A stretch of 64,000 nt of DNA from Paulownia fortunei (taxonomy: Eukaryota; Streptophyta; Magnoliopsida; Lamiales; Paulowniaceae). Positions within the stretch are counted from its first letter, which is position 1; every line of letters begins with the position of its first letter. The DNA lies in the NCBI GenBank assembly GCA_019321725.1, contig CM033114.1, positions 13,992,278 to 14,056,277 of the forward strand, given 5' to 3'. The notes under the pieces are model-generated. The model was not told the DNA's origin. It was given only the letters and a program-made list of their open reading frames with translations, and did not search any database. Below, piece by piece: positions 53,880 to 64,000 of this stretch. The position numbers were made by a program, and so were the translations under genes.

Positions 53880-54822
53880 CCTTTGCTATATGTTCAGGCT
53901 TTTTACACTCAAAACAATGATTAGTACCACTATAGCATTCCCCAAAATGATTCTTCCCACACTTTAACACATTTAGGCTTTTCAACTATAGTAGAAGTCT
54001 GCCCAACTCTAGGACGCTTTTCATTCCCTTGGTTTGATTTTTGCTCTCCTTTCTTCCACTAATTTAGATTTCTGGGAGTGAATACTTGCTTCTTTTGTTG
54101 ATGGAATTTCTCAATCTCTTCTAATCTAAGTTAGCCATCAAAGCCTTATCCACCAATTCTCTAAACTCTGTTACTGAAGATATTCTCACATCTTTTCTAA
54201 CTTCAGGATTAAGGCCCCTCAAGAAATGATCCATCTTCTCATTGTTGTCTCTGGCGATGTATGACACGTACTTGCAACCCTGTTCAAATTTTCTCACATA
54301 ATCACATACAGACATCCCTCCTTGTTTTAACTCCAAAAATTCTTTTACTTTGAGCGACCTAGCATCTCTAGTGAAATACTTATCATAAAATATTGTTTTA
54401 AACCTCTCCCAAGTTAGCTTTTCCATATTCACTGCAAGTTTAGTTCCTTCTCACCAGGTTCTAGCATTCTTCTTCAACAAGAAGATTGCACAGAGTACCT
54501 TTTCAGCATTATCAATTACCATGTAGTCAAAGATAGTATCTAATGATTTAACCCATTCCTCTACAACCATAGGATCAGACCTACCAATAAAATCAACAGG
54601 TTCCATTTTTCTAAACTTCTCATATACAGCCTGTGAATGATCCTATCGAGCTTGTGGTGGACGAAGTTGCTGATTCTATTCTTGGGTTCTTTATTACATA
54701 TCTAGCAATTGTTGTATCTGTTCACCATGCATTCTAGTTTGTTGTTGAATGAGATCAGTCAAATTGTCCACCATACTATGATTACCCTCATGATCATCCA
54801 TTGTTTTCCTTTTTGTTGCCAT
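53880..54822 (-). pseudogene. Tekay Gag with CCHC zinc knuckle, broken
   Basis: It likely starts with the ATG at 54822 ([13 protein letters not shown]). After several stops (54700-54650) it continues with [20 protein letters not shown], and 54432-54121 is open ([60 protein letters not shown]). The zinc knuckle at about 53920-53880 reads CFECKKPEHIAKDC, with CCHC ligands intact (Gly replaced by Glu). Confidence 0.85.
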
Positions 54823-55003
54823 GACCTGATATGTATTACCCAATCTCATTCTATTCATTAGCCAATAATAAATGCATAATCATGACAGTAACATGGAATG
54901 AAATATAATCAAATAAACATAAAAAAAAAAAGTAGTTGATCGAGTTTCCTAGCCAGGATGCGTTCATATGCCTTTTTCTATCTACAGGAATGATTAAACC
55001 TCC

Positions 55004-55015
55004 GCTCTGATACCA
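55004..55015 (-). promoter_or_regulatory. Primer-binding site, initiator-Met tRNA type
   Basis: The minus strand reads TGGTATCAGAGC, the classic plant iMet-tRNA complementary site, five bases from the 5' LTR. Confidence 0.95.
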
Positions 55016-55020
55016 CAAAC

Positions 55021-57318
55021 TATAACACCCCTTAACCTAACTGTAGAGCCTAAACAAGCTGATACAGTTAAGTCAAGAAATGTTAATTTCTCATCATTAC
55101 TAGAGTTATAGTTTTTAATAAAAGTTCCCATTTTTAGTTATAAGAGAAAGAACTTGAATCGTTTTAAACACACCATATACATATATCAAAACTGAGTACA
55201 TCTGTTTATAAAATCATAACAGAGCGGCTTATTTAAAAACGAGACAGAATTTTCAAAATAAACTACAAAACAGCTCAAATCATGGTATATGAACAAATCT
55301 CTATCTGCTCGCTCTAGAGACTCAATCAACCTCTAAACCTATACATTTCCACCTGCATCACATGAATCTAATGAGCTAAAGGCTTAGTAAGATGAAACTG
55401 ATGCAATAGTAAACTAACATATATGCACATCTCATAAATTATTAAATGCATTATTCTATTTAATAACTTTCATTTATAAATCATTCTTTAGGGCCCTTGA
55501 AGTGTGGTACTTACCTAATAGCGATAGACCGTGGTTTTCGGAACCTGTTCATAATTATTGGTCAATAAGAGAACTAATACGGAATTTCCATACTTGGTCT
55601 TTTAACCTCAGTTGTTAGCCATATTCTATCTCATTCATTGTGGCTTTCCTATATCGATTTTTCAACCTCAAGTTTTTGCCACCATTTATTGGGTCCGCCG
55701 ATCCTCCCGCATCCCTTGTCTACCTAACCATCAATCAAGTTTCATACTTCCTTTTCAAAAACCTCATTATATTCTCAATAGTATTATGCTTCATGAACCA
55801 TAAATGCGTCAAATATTACATCATTTGACAAACAATAACAATCACATTAAAATATGAACAACATTATATGATTCTTGTGATATATCAAATGAAATTTTCA
55901 ACTTAACTCAAGTCCACTTTGTGGCAAGTGAAAAGACCAATCTCTTTAAAAGATAGAATGTGTTAAAGGCCTAACATAATCAAATCATGTACCATTTAAT
56001 ATCATTTTTATAAATCATTTAGTCTATTCTAATTAAAGTTCATATACACTTTTCAATCTTTTGTAAACAACTTCATATCAATTACATAACCTTAAAAATA
56101 ATGCATACTCCATATTCTACTACTAATTCAAGACATTAAACATTAGAGCAGTCATTCAATAACTAATAATTCAAATATAATTATTAGGGCAGCCCTTAAA
56201 ACATACACACAATCCAAACTAATATGACGTAAATTCGATTCTAACTTAAATTGATTGTACCCTTCAATTAAGCAAACTAATTGCTATTATTTTCAATCAT
56301 TCGAAGAAACTTCCAAACACAATATAAGCATTACAAAATTAATAAAAACAAGTAAATTAAATAATTTCACAAGACTATCAATTTTGCTAAAAATTAGCTT
56401 GACTAGCTCGGTTTTTGCTTCAAGTGTAACTTACTTAAGTTTTCAATCATACAAAAGCATACTAAAACATGTAACCATCCAAGATGCTACAAATTCATCA
56501 TAAGAAACATTGAGAAAGAATATACCTTGATTAAGTTGGATTTAAATTTCAAAATCAATGGTTTTCAAGCTTAAAAGGATGGAAGCTTGTTCTAACTTGT
56601 GTTCTATGGATTCCTATGGATTGAATTTAATTTATGTGAGTATGAGAGTGTAGAAATTTGGGAGAAACTTAGGAGAATAAGGGCTGGTCATTTTTGAGGT
56701 GTTTCCACAAGAAACATGGATGAAAATGATTTATTTGACCTTTTAAAGAGAGGTAAGTGGAGGGTGATGATTGGTTGCATCATGCTTGGTGTCTTCTCAT
56801 GCCAAAAGTCACGTTCATGGGCCAAGGAGATGAGAAAAAATGATGCTTTGGTGTTATAATCAAGTGTAATGTGGTTTAGAATGATTTTATGCAACCTAGT
56901 CAACCAACCAATCAAATTACACTATTTTACATACTTTTAGTTCTTAGCCAAATGTAACATATTTCAAGTAAATATTTAGGCAATTAATCACTTTAGCATA
57001 TAACTAGTATGGAGCAATACAAATAATTCATTTCATGGCCATTCAACACATCAATCTTCCTTAACTGAGATATAAAGTTTTGCACTTCAAAAATGGCACT
57101 TAAGGAATATGTTAAATCAAGAAATGAAAGTTTGATCTCATATTTCATGTACTAATGCATGTTAAAGCATAACTGAAGCATATAATAACAATTATTCATG
57201 TTCGTGCAATTATACTATTTGTATGCCATAATTCAATAATACACATTGATTAGATGCATATTCATGTAAAATACTTATTATTGGCTATGTAGGAGAGAAT
57301 TGAGAATTGGGCATTACA
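55021..57318 (-). repeat. 5' LTR of Tekay element
   Basis: Pair of 48081-50378. The minus strand starts TGTAATGCCCAATTCTC and ends GGGGTGTTATA (original …CACA decayed). The right outer flank GGCAT is the TSD. Confidence 0.95.
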
Positions 57319-57520
57319 GGCATGATTCATGATTTTCATCTTATGCGCGATCATTCCCTGTAGTTATGTATGGTCAAGGGATTTTATCTAATTAGTAATA
57401 ATAATTAAAGATAAAAATATGTAAATTTATTAATAAATTTTAAGTAAGATTATCTTATACAAGATTATATAAATAGAATTGGCTCGTCGGACACTACTCT
57501 AATAAGATAAAGCTAAATTA
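57319..57520 (+). repeat. Dispersed repeat R, copy 2, right part
   Basis: It continues the alignment with 16470-16640 (TCTTATGCGCGATC, GGGATTTTATCTAATTAGTAA, GGACACTACTCTAATAAG), confirming that the Tekay element interrupted one repeat unit. Confidence 0.65.
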
Positions 57521-58556
57521 AAAATTAAATCATACATCACCTTTTTGTAGCTACCAGGACTCTTGATGTCGAGTTCTTTCCTACATCAAAATAAAAGACA
57601 ACCACTAATAATATAGAGAGAGGTGAAACATAACAAATACAACATGTACGATGAAAGAAATACCAGAACAATAAAAAAAGTGTGACTAATGCTGTTAGCA
57701 TGCTTGCATCTTGACTAGCTCAGTATTTGTACCTGAATTGACAGCCCCTTTTCAGCTAATGAGAAGTGAATGTGGACATCACCCTACCTCAAGTGCTTAC
57801 CCTAGAAAAGGTGAACTATGTACTAAAATAAAGAACTTGTGGCTACCACCTCGGAGGCCGAGCATTAGAAGGGAAGACATGGAGACAATTTATGTCTTGG
57901 CATAGAGTGCTTAAGGATATTGACGAACAAGCTCAATGTTGCTAAGCTTTCTAAAAGTATGGCAATATGGATCATCTTTCAGCGAAGTGCAACCTATTGA
58001 GTGTGTATGCTTATTTCTCTCTAAATGGCATATTACTCATCTTTGAATACTAATATTAGATTTCACAATTCTTCTTATAAGGTAAGCTCAATTTTAAGTT
58101 AAAATTAAAGTTTTCATTCTAGGATTAACATAAATGCTCCTTTTTAAACTTGTTTTTTCAATGTTCGATAACAAAATATGCCATCATAAATCTTAGAAGT
58201 TAGATGAGGTCTCCTTGATGTTAGAAAACATAGTGGTCCCATAGCCCTCTAAAATCTACTTCACTTGAGGTTCAAGATATAAAACTTGTCTAGGGGATCA
58301 TAAAACTTACATCTTACAGTTGTCTAAAACAACTCTAGGTAACTCAAGCAATCCTCCTTAAGGCAAGAAACACAAAGATTAACTCTCACTCCCATACATG
58401 GGAACATAATAGCATAAAGCAAAGCAAATGTCCTCAAAAAAAATAATATCGGTCAACTGCGACATATAGCTAAAAAAAATTACCTAACACAAGTCCAAAA
58501 ATCAAAAGACAACAAAAGTCTGAATCAAAAGATAAAGGTATGCTCTAGTTATAAAT
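57521..58556. other. No recognised gene
   Basis: The plus-strand frame at 57711-57905 (FVPELTAPFQLMRSECGHHP…) has no recognised domain and its neighbours in frame contain stops. The rest is AT-rich without repeats shared elsewhere in the window. Confidence 0.4.
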
Positions 58557-59690
58557 GTTGGGTTCGTAAAATCTTAGGATTACATATGCAGTGAAAATTT
58601 AAAAAAATTCAACTATTGAAAATAAAGCACATACATCATATGTAAAAGTGTATATCCCAAATTTGATGCAATTTTTAATTTGCATTTCTAATTGTTCACT
58701 TAACATAATCTAAACGACTAAGTTTTAAGATTATACCTTTTAAGCACTATGTTTAATGAAGGGTATGAAAGAATTAAAATTTCTCAAACTCCACACGAAC
58801 ACATTCGTTAGATCTCTCAAAAATGGTTCACCAAGAGCGATAAGCGTAGCCCCTCCAACGATATCCACACTTCGAGCAAACCCACATGCTCTTAATCCTT
58901 ACTAGTGAATTTATTCTCTTTGTTTCTAATATAATTTGGGAGTGAAAAAACTAAGTGATTAGAAGAATTGCACTTTTATCAAAAAGAGATGGAAGCTTTT
59001 TGATGGAAAAAACACTTTTCTAGTAAAAGAAAGATAAGCAAAAAGTAGAGAAAATGGGGATGGCCAAAAATTTAAGTTCATATTAGCTTTTGATTTCGGC
59101 CCCCTTATATGTTTATATGCATAATCTATTAGGTCTCCAACTCTTTCCTTCCTTATCTTTATCCCTTTCCTGATCTAATTAGGAACCCTTCTTCTTCCTT
59201 TATCTCTTACTTCTTTCTTTCTGTTCAAGACAAAGACTTTTTCCATCTTTTATTCTTGTAATTAAAAATCTAATGGGCCTCTAGCCCTATGGACTTGGAC
59301 TCTATTTAATAATCAAAGTATAATTAATTAATTCCATCAATTAATAAAACATAATTTAATTAATTAATCAAATCAATAATTAATTGACTTCATAAAAGGC
59401 CATCTAATCAAATTAGACACAATTAAAATAATTTTTTTCATTTTAATTAATTATATTAATTTAACTCCTTAAATTAATTTAAGCCTAGCTAATTAATTGA
59501 TCCAACTCACTTCTACGAGTCCCTCCAAAACCTCCAAAAACATGACGGATGAAAGCCTCTTAAGGAGAGCTTGGTCTATCGACCTCCAAAAAATAATGAG
59601 CGAAAGGCTGACATAGTGTTCGGTCTACTGACCTACCAAAACCTTTGTCCAAGAAACTTTCTATAGTTCAAGTACAAGGTCTACCTATTG
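58557..59690 (-). repeat. Copia-type LTR, minus orientation
   Basis: The left end TGTTGGGTTCGTAAAATC followed by GCAGTGAAAATTT is the terminus also seen at 59692 (TTGGGTTCGCATGATCCCAG…GCAGCGGAAAATTT) and 62727. The middle has GATGGCCAAAAATTTAAG and the TTAATTAATTAAT region shared with other copia LTRs here. The last part (59500-59690) has short GACCTCCAAAA repeats. No partner internal region is attached to its left, so it may be a solo LTR. Confidence 0.6.
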
Positions 59691-59838
59691 GGTTCGCATG
59701 ATCCCAGGGTATACGCAGCGGAAAATTTAAAATTTTAAAAACATCATATCATAACAATTATAGAAATACCCTAAATCCGATGCGATTTCTAATGATCTCA
59801 CAATTTTCAATGGTTATGGTAAAATAGTTAAATTGTTG
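59691..59838 (-). repeat. Truncated 3' LTR of copia derivative
   Basis: It aligns with 62724-62870: GTATACGCAGCGGAAAATTTA, CATATCATAACAATTATAGAAATACCC, GATGCGATTTCTAATGATCT and CAATGGTTATGGTAAAATA. The match stops at 59838 where pre-integrase coding sequence begins. Confidence 0.75.
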
Positions 59839-60103
59839 GCATTCCTTGCTCTTTCGAAAGATTGAGCAATTGGGCCAACTTATGAATTCTTTTATTAGTG
59901 ATATGACATAATCTAGCATACCATAAGAGTTGAGAACTATGATCATCTATTTTTCTTTTATTTTGTTGAACATGGAAAAAGGAGTTATGAGGATTAATAG
60001 AATATAAACCATTCATCAATATGCCAAAGGCGATCAGAACTAAAAATTTTAAAAATGGACAGCTTCCATGTTTTATCGAAAAAGTAAAACCTTTTTCATC
60101 CAA
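59838..60103 (-). pseudogene. Copia GAG-pre-integrase segment
   Basis: The translation reads MDEKGFTFSIKHGSCPFLK, GILMNGLYSINPHN, then LLWYARLCHITNKRIHKLAQ, the conserved pre-integrase motif (LWH.RLGHI…R…L). The His-Arg-Leu-Gly-His form is altered to WYARLCH. It is truncated downstream by the jump into LTR sequence. Confidence 0.8.
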
Positions 60104-60360
60104 AAACAGGAATTGAGATAATGTTCATTACTATCTCTAGAACAAAAAGACAATTGTTTAAAACTGAAACTACTCCATTTCCTAAAGCTACGTTAACACT
60201 TACTATGGCTAATGTAGCAACTTTTGTTCCATTTGCCAGTCGCAAGACTATCTCTCCTTTACTTAGCTTCTTGCTTCTTGCCATCACCTACAAATCATTA
60301 CAAAGATGAGACCCACAACTGGTATGCAATACCCAAGAAGCATCTTTACTGATAAGTTAA
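60096..60360 (-). pseudogene. Copia protease region, catalytic Asp lost
   Basis: Around 60345-60290 the reading is ASWVLHTSCGSHLCNDL, equivalent to copia's SWVLDTGC(S)SHIC; the catalytic Asp is His. It continues after a stop as VMARSKKLSKGEIVLRLANG and VNVALGNGVVSVLNNCLFVL, the usual sequence between protease and pre-integrase. Confidence 0.75.
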
Positions 60361-60399
60361 CTTCAACAAAATAAATACCTGAACTCTTTAGGCTCGCAA

Positions 60400-61158
60400 G
60401 CTACTTATTCCAGTTCTTCTTCCAATGCCAAGGTTTGCCGCAGTAGTAGTACTTGTCATCGATCTTGTTGAAACTCTTAGAGACGCCACCTGTTGGCTTC
60501 ATGAATTTGCATTTTGAGGAACTCTTTCCTTTACCCTTTTTACTCTTGGGCTTTATCGGTTTATCCTTCTTCACAGTGGACTTAGTTGTCTACAATATGT
60601 TAACCTGCTCAACAAGACTAGTTTCCATTTTATGAAACTTGAAGTTAATAACGAAGGTGCAAATGATGGAGGCAAAAATTATAGGATGAGATCTAAATAG
60701 AGCTGGTTATCCATAATGACTCTAAGTGACTCGAGCCTTTCAAGTAGGCCTATCATCTTCAATCCATGATCATGGACTGAAGAACCCTCCGTCTACGGGT
60801 CCTGAAAAGATCGTTCGAGATCTGATATCTCACATGCCTAGAATGTTCACCATATAACTCTTGTAAGTGAACATAGATATCATGCACATGCATATGTACC
60901 TCGTGTTGCCTCTATTGCTCGTTTGACATCGATGCCATCACATAGCATCACGCTTGCATTTCATCATCAACCAGCTTGTGATAATCCACAAGCTCCTCCT
61001 TACTAGCATTTTTCGGCGTGACCAATTGTGGATCATATCAACTATGTAATCCCTCTTTTTGGACTATAGAACATCCGAAGGTTTCTCAACTAATCGACAT
61101 AGTTGGGACCAGTTAATTTATTAGCTTCCAGAATTGATGTAAGTGGATTTTTAGTCAT
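60400..61158 (-). pseudogene. Copia Gag, broken, degenerate zinc knuckle
   Basis: It starts with an ATG at 61158 (MTKNPLTSILEANKLTGPNY), the standard copia Gag opening. Later pieces include LVTPKNASKEELVDYHKLVD and a KYYYCGKPWHWKKNWNK zinc-knuckle (about 60450), in which two of the Cys ligands are replaced (family CFHCGKPGHWKRNC). Stops are frequent. Confidence 0.75.
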
Positions 61159-62709
61159 TTATAGATAATCTAAAAATATAAACGAGGCAGAAAATTAGCA
61201 TACTTTCAAAATCATATTCATTTATAACAAGGTTTTAAGTAATAAGCATCTCCTACTATTTCTTTCAAATTCTATCACCCCTATTGGTAATTTGGAAAAT
61301 CTTATTTTTAGTGGATAGAGGCCCAATCAATATGTCGTATGCCCTAATTTTATAAGCTCATAAAATTTATTGAAAGGTAGTGAACTTTTAACAATTGTAT
61401 CTCCATACAATCCTCAGAATATTTTACCTTACCACTTCCCATATACCCCAAGTTTATGAGCCCATAAGGTCAAGTACCCATCAAACCTCCATGTATATGG
61501 ACCATCAAAATGTTCCATGACTCATGGTCAACGTAGAGATGAGTCCATCCTATGGGCATCACCATACTTAGTAGATATCATAGCTTTCCATTACAGAGTT
61601 ATTCCATGACTCATGGCAAATGACAAAGTAAGGTAGCATCATCATGTCAACTACTTTTGATGGTAGGCATGGATTATTAGGTCCAACCTAATTTTATCCA
61701 TATTTGCTTTAAATCAGAATTTAAAAATTTCTTTACTTGATTTTTAATTCAATTGGGGTATTTATTTTAACCAAGACTATATCAATTTTAATAAATTTGG
61801 ATTCAATTAATGACAAGCAAATTAATTAAATAAACCCTACGCATGTATCTAATACATTCATAATCCAGATGATCATCGGTCAATCCTATGCGATCCATTT
61901 GAGCTAAAAATAGATTTAGGTTAATCTAAAGGCAATAGAATGGAAATAGAAACCAATTTCTATAACATGAATATATCTCATAGATTCATGGGTCTTCTCT
62001 TGATTCTTCATCCTGGTCCTTCTTCTTGTCCACCTAAAAGTAAAAAGAAAAACCTCACCCTATTCTACTCTCATTCAAAATGTAAAGTACATACAAGAAA
62101 AGAATAAGAGACCCGTAGGTCCCATTTCAAAAAACCCAAAGATAAAAAAGTCCAACCATATTAATCCAAATGGCTCCATGATAATCCTATACATTACATG
62201 TAAACATTAAAGCATGTAAATTTACCATCCTTTTAAATTGTAATTTCATGACTTGGGATAAAATTTTGATTTTTAAGAAAAATGCCTTTTTAATATTTTA
62301 AAATTAACACTTTAATCATAAAATCATAAAATCATTTTTTCGCAATTCTACACAACAAGACACGCGCGCAGCTGGGCATAGGTGCCAAGCGCGCACTACT
62401 GTATGGGCGCCCAATGCATGTGCGTGCAGCAGCACCTGTTGTGTGCTGGGCGCTGTTGGCACCTGCGGGCAGCACGCGCACGCACCCAACACGTGCAGCG
62501 TACAGCCTACTCGCGCCCGTGCGTCGCCGAGCATCATGCCATGTATAATTTCTCCTCCCAATTAGATCAAATTCAATCATACATGTTCTTTTTTAACAAT
62601 TAAATTCATTGCAAAATAATTTTATTCCAATTAAAATTATGATAAACCAATTAGAATTTAACAATCAAATTCACAGGCATAAATCGAATCTAATTAGAAT
62701 TGCGCAAAC
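61159..62709 (-). other. Copia leader region with GC-rich island
   Basis: A non-coding region between gag start and primer site. Most is AT-rich. The tandem phrase ATGACTCATGG occurs at 61517 and 61607. A GC-rich stretch at 62355-62540 contrasts strongly with its surroundings. Confidence 0.55.
62355..62540. other. GC-rich, alternating CG/CA island
   Basis: About 185 bases dense in GCGCGC, GCGCCC, GCACGCGCACGC and TGTGCTGGGCGC-type words, in a region otherwise near 70% AT. Open frames exist on both strands here because stop codons are AT-rich, not because of coding. Alternating purine-pyrimidine runs and CpG density are visible. Confidence 0.7.
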
Positions 62710-62726
62710 TGAGGTTCTAATACTAC

Positions 62727-63599
62727 TATCGGGTTTGCATGATTCCGGAGTATACGCAATAGAAAATTAATAATTTTAAAAACACTATACCATTACAATT
62801 ATAGCAATACCCGAGATTCAATGCGATTTCTAAAGATTTTATAATTTCCAATGGTTAGGGTAAAATAATTAAAGTTTGGATTTATACCTTTCTATGTACT
62901 CCGGTTGTCATAAGTCATGAAGTAATCAATTGCTAGCCATTTTTTCTGAATTTGGTTAATAGAGATCCAGATGTCTCCCCTTTAAAGCAATCCACACTTT
63001 AAGCAAGAACACAAAATTAAAATTCCGCTAGCAGTTCTGATTTCATTTCTAATCTAATTTATGGATTGTGTATAGAAAATATTAATTCTTGTTTTCAACT
63101 TATGATAAAAGAATTAACACTTAAAGATCGAATTTTTGGAGAAAAATGATGGATGAAGAAAATAATTTTCTTCTATTTAAATCTATATGGCCGGAAATTA
63201 AAGGATGATTATTCATCCTTAAATTTTAGGCCATGGTGTATATATAGGAGGCAAAAAAAATTCAAGAGTCATACTTTTGGTATTTTATATTTGCTTTTGA
63301 TTGGTTGGAAGATATTTTGGTTCATCTAAACTTTTTTCAATTTTATCTCTTTCATATTTTCAAAAGATATTCAAGATAATCCAAAAATTCCAAACTCGTG
63401 ACTTTCCATTATTTTTCAGCCACTTTTATGGGCCCTCTTCAAATGAGCCTTTGTGAATTGAGTTTGGACTTAAAATAAATCCCACATGTAATCTAATTAT
63501 TTGTCTTACCCAAATTAATTCCATCTAACCCATGTAATCAAATTAGATTCAATTAAATAATCCAATTATTTAATTAAGTAAATTAATTATGGACTACAC
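62727..63599 (-). repeat. 5' LTR of copia derivative, interrupted
   Basis: The plus-strand left end TATCGGGTTTGCATGATTCC followed by GTATACGCAATAGAAAATTA matches 59691. The inner part (ATGGCCGGAAATTAAAGG, TAATTATTTAATTAAGTAAATTAATTATG) parallels 58557-59690. It is cut at 63599 by a chromovirus LTR, so its 5' end lies outside the window or is lost. Confidence 0.65.
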
Positions 63600-64000
63600 T
63601 GTAAGCCCCCCCCCCCCCCAATTACTACACAACTATATATATAGTATAATTTGACATGATAGAACCTGTGAGCATGCATAAAAAAAATATTCTACCTGTA
63701 ACATGTTAATAAATAATAAACTATTTTCCCATTCACTGACTAATATATGCACCTGCAGATGACCTATAATAACCACAATATTTACATACCCATGTATAGA
63801 AAAGTTTTAAAGGTAACATACTATACAAGTCTCAAAATTTAATACAGTAGACTCCAAAATCAAATAAGTTAACAACCAACTCAATAGGTCATTATTCATT
63901 TACACCGATCCTCAGAACCTGTAGGAACTCTAGTGGCATGCCCAGTAAGTCTATGGCTTCCAATATCACCAAACTCATCTATAATACATGAACTACGTGA
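63600..64000 (-). repeat. Chromovirus-type LTR end, minus orientation, continues beyond window
   Basis: The reverse complement matches 1795-2199: …GTGTAGTAATTGGGGG…TTACA against GTGTAGGAATGGGGGGGTTGTTACA, CACAGGTTCTATCATGTCAAATTATA in both, and a CCTACAGGTTCTGAGG block against CCTGCAGGTGTTTGAGG. A run of 13 C lies at 63607-63619. It is inserted in the copia LTR; no primer site follows it on the left, so it is a 3' LTR or solo LTR. Confidence 0.75.

Larger units (their letters stand above)
48081..57318 (-). mobile_element. Full-length Tekay-type chromovirus, inactivated, TSD GGCAT
   Basis: It has two 2,298-bp LTRs, an initiator-Met primer site, gag with zinc knuckle, protease, RT, RNase H, integrase and a C-terminal chromodomain, all on the minus strand in Ty3/gypsy order. 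GGCAT at 48076-48080 and 57319-57323 is the TSD. Over the first 100 bases the LTRs differ at about 7 positions, mostly C/T or G/A, so it is clearly older than the neighbouring Athila. Stops occur in gag, RNase H, integrase and chromodomain. Confidence 0.95.
59691..63599 (-). mobile_element. Deletion derivative of a Ty1/copia element
   Basis: On the minus strand: 5' LTR (63599-62727, interrupted by a chromovirus LTR), a decayed iMet-like primer site (about 62710-62725), a leader of ~1.5 kb with a GC-rich island, gag (61158-60400), protease (60350-60290) and pre-integrase (60103-59840). At about 59838 the coding sequence jumps directly into the first ~145 bases of the 3' LTR (59691-59838). Integrase core, RT and RNase H are missing. 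All remaining coding parts carry stops. Confidence 0.75.

Noticed and set aside
62316..62603. Three overlapping open frames on both strands
   Set aside because: They coincide with the GC-rich island, where stops are rare by composition; overlapping frames in all directions argue against coding.

Overview
The window is nuclear DNA of a flowering plant, probably a eudicot. It is AT-rich and made almost entirely of nested, mostly decayed LTR retrotransposons of plant-specific lineages (Athila, Tat and Tekay-type chromovirus of Ty3/gypsy; Ty1/copia), plus short non-autonomous DNA transposons. The calls rest on reading conserved protein motifs, LTR ends, primer-binding sites and target-site duplications (TSDs) by eye. 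I found no intact host gene, rRNA, tRNA gene or CRISPR array.

Layout. 1-3170: two chromovirus-type LTRs facing each other as a diverged inverted repeat. 3190-9500: a very degraded Tat-lineage element on the minus strand with a second (archaeal-type) RNase H and a tandem array in its 3' region. 10233-14616: a complete short element (two LTRs, TSD CTATG) that carries only a gag and two tandem arrays, resembling TR-GAG elements. 15420-22070: copia LTR and integrase pieces around a plant-mobile-domain (MAIN-like) pseudogene that has been hit by a hAT-like MITE. 22900-26326: LTR remains of at least two further elements. 26327-28865 and 41833-47939: an old plus-strand Athila element. 28866-41832: a younger Athila element of the same family inserted into the old one in the opposite direction (TSD ATAAC). 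48081-57318: a complete but inactivated Tekay chromovirus (TSD GGCAT, initiator-Met primer site). 58557-63599: copia LTRs and a deletion derivative with gag, protease and pre-integrase remains. 63600-64000: end of another chromovirus LTR.

The most interesting signal is that both Athila copies carry, between integrase and the 3' LTR and in the same direction as gag-pol, an intronless homologue of LOG (cytokinin riboside 5'-monophosphate phosphoribohydrolase, the cytokinin-activating enzyme). That is the position where Athila elements often hold an env-like ORF. The younger copy spans the full family length with two single-base frameshifts. The older copy has a stop, a damaged catalytic loop and a 1.3 kb hAT-like insertion. 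Presence in two independently diverged copies argues that a LOG cDNA was captured by an ancestral element and then amplified with it.

One caution applies to the younger element. A 100-N gap at 35554-35653 is flanked by the same ~746 bp on both sides, differing almost only by short indels. This looks like two unmerged contig ends rather than a biological duplication, and some frameshifts nearby may be consensus errors.
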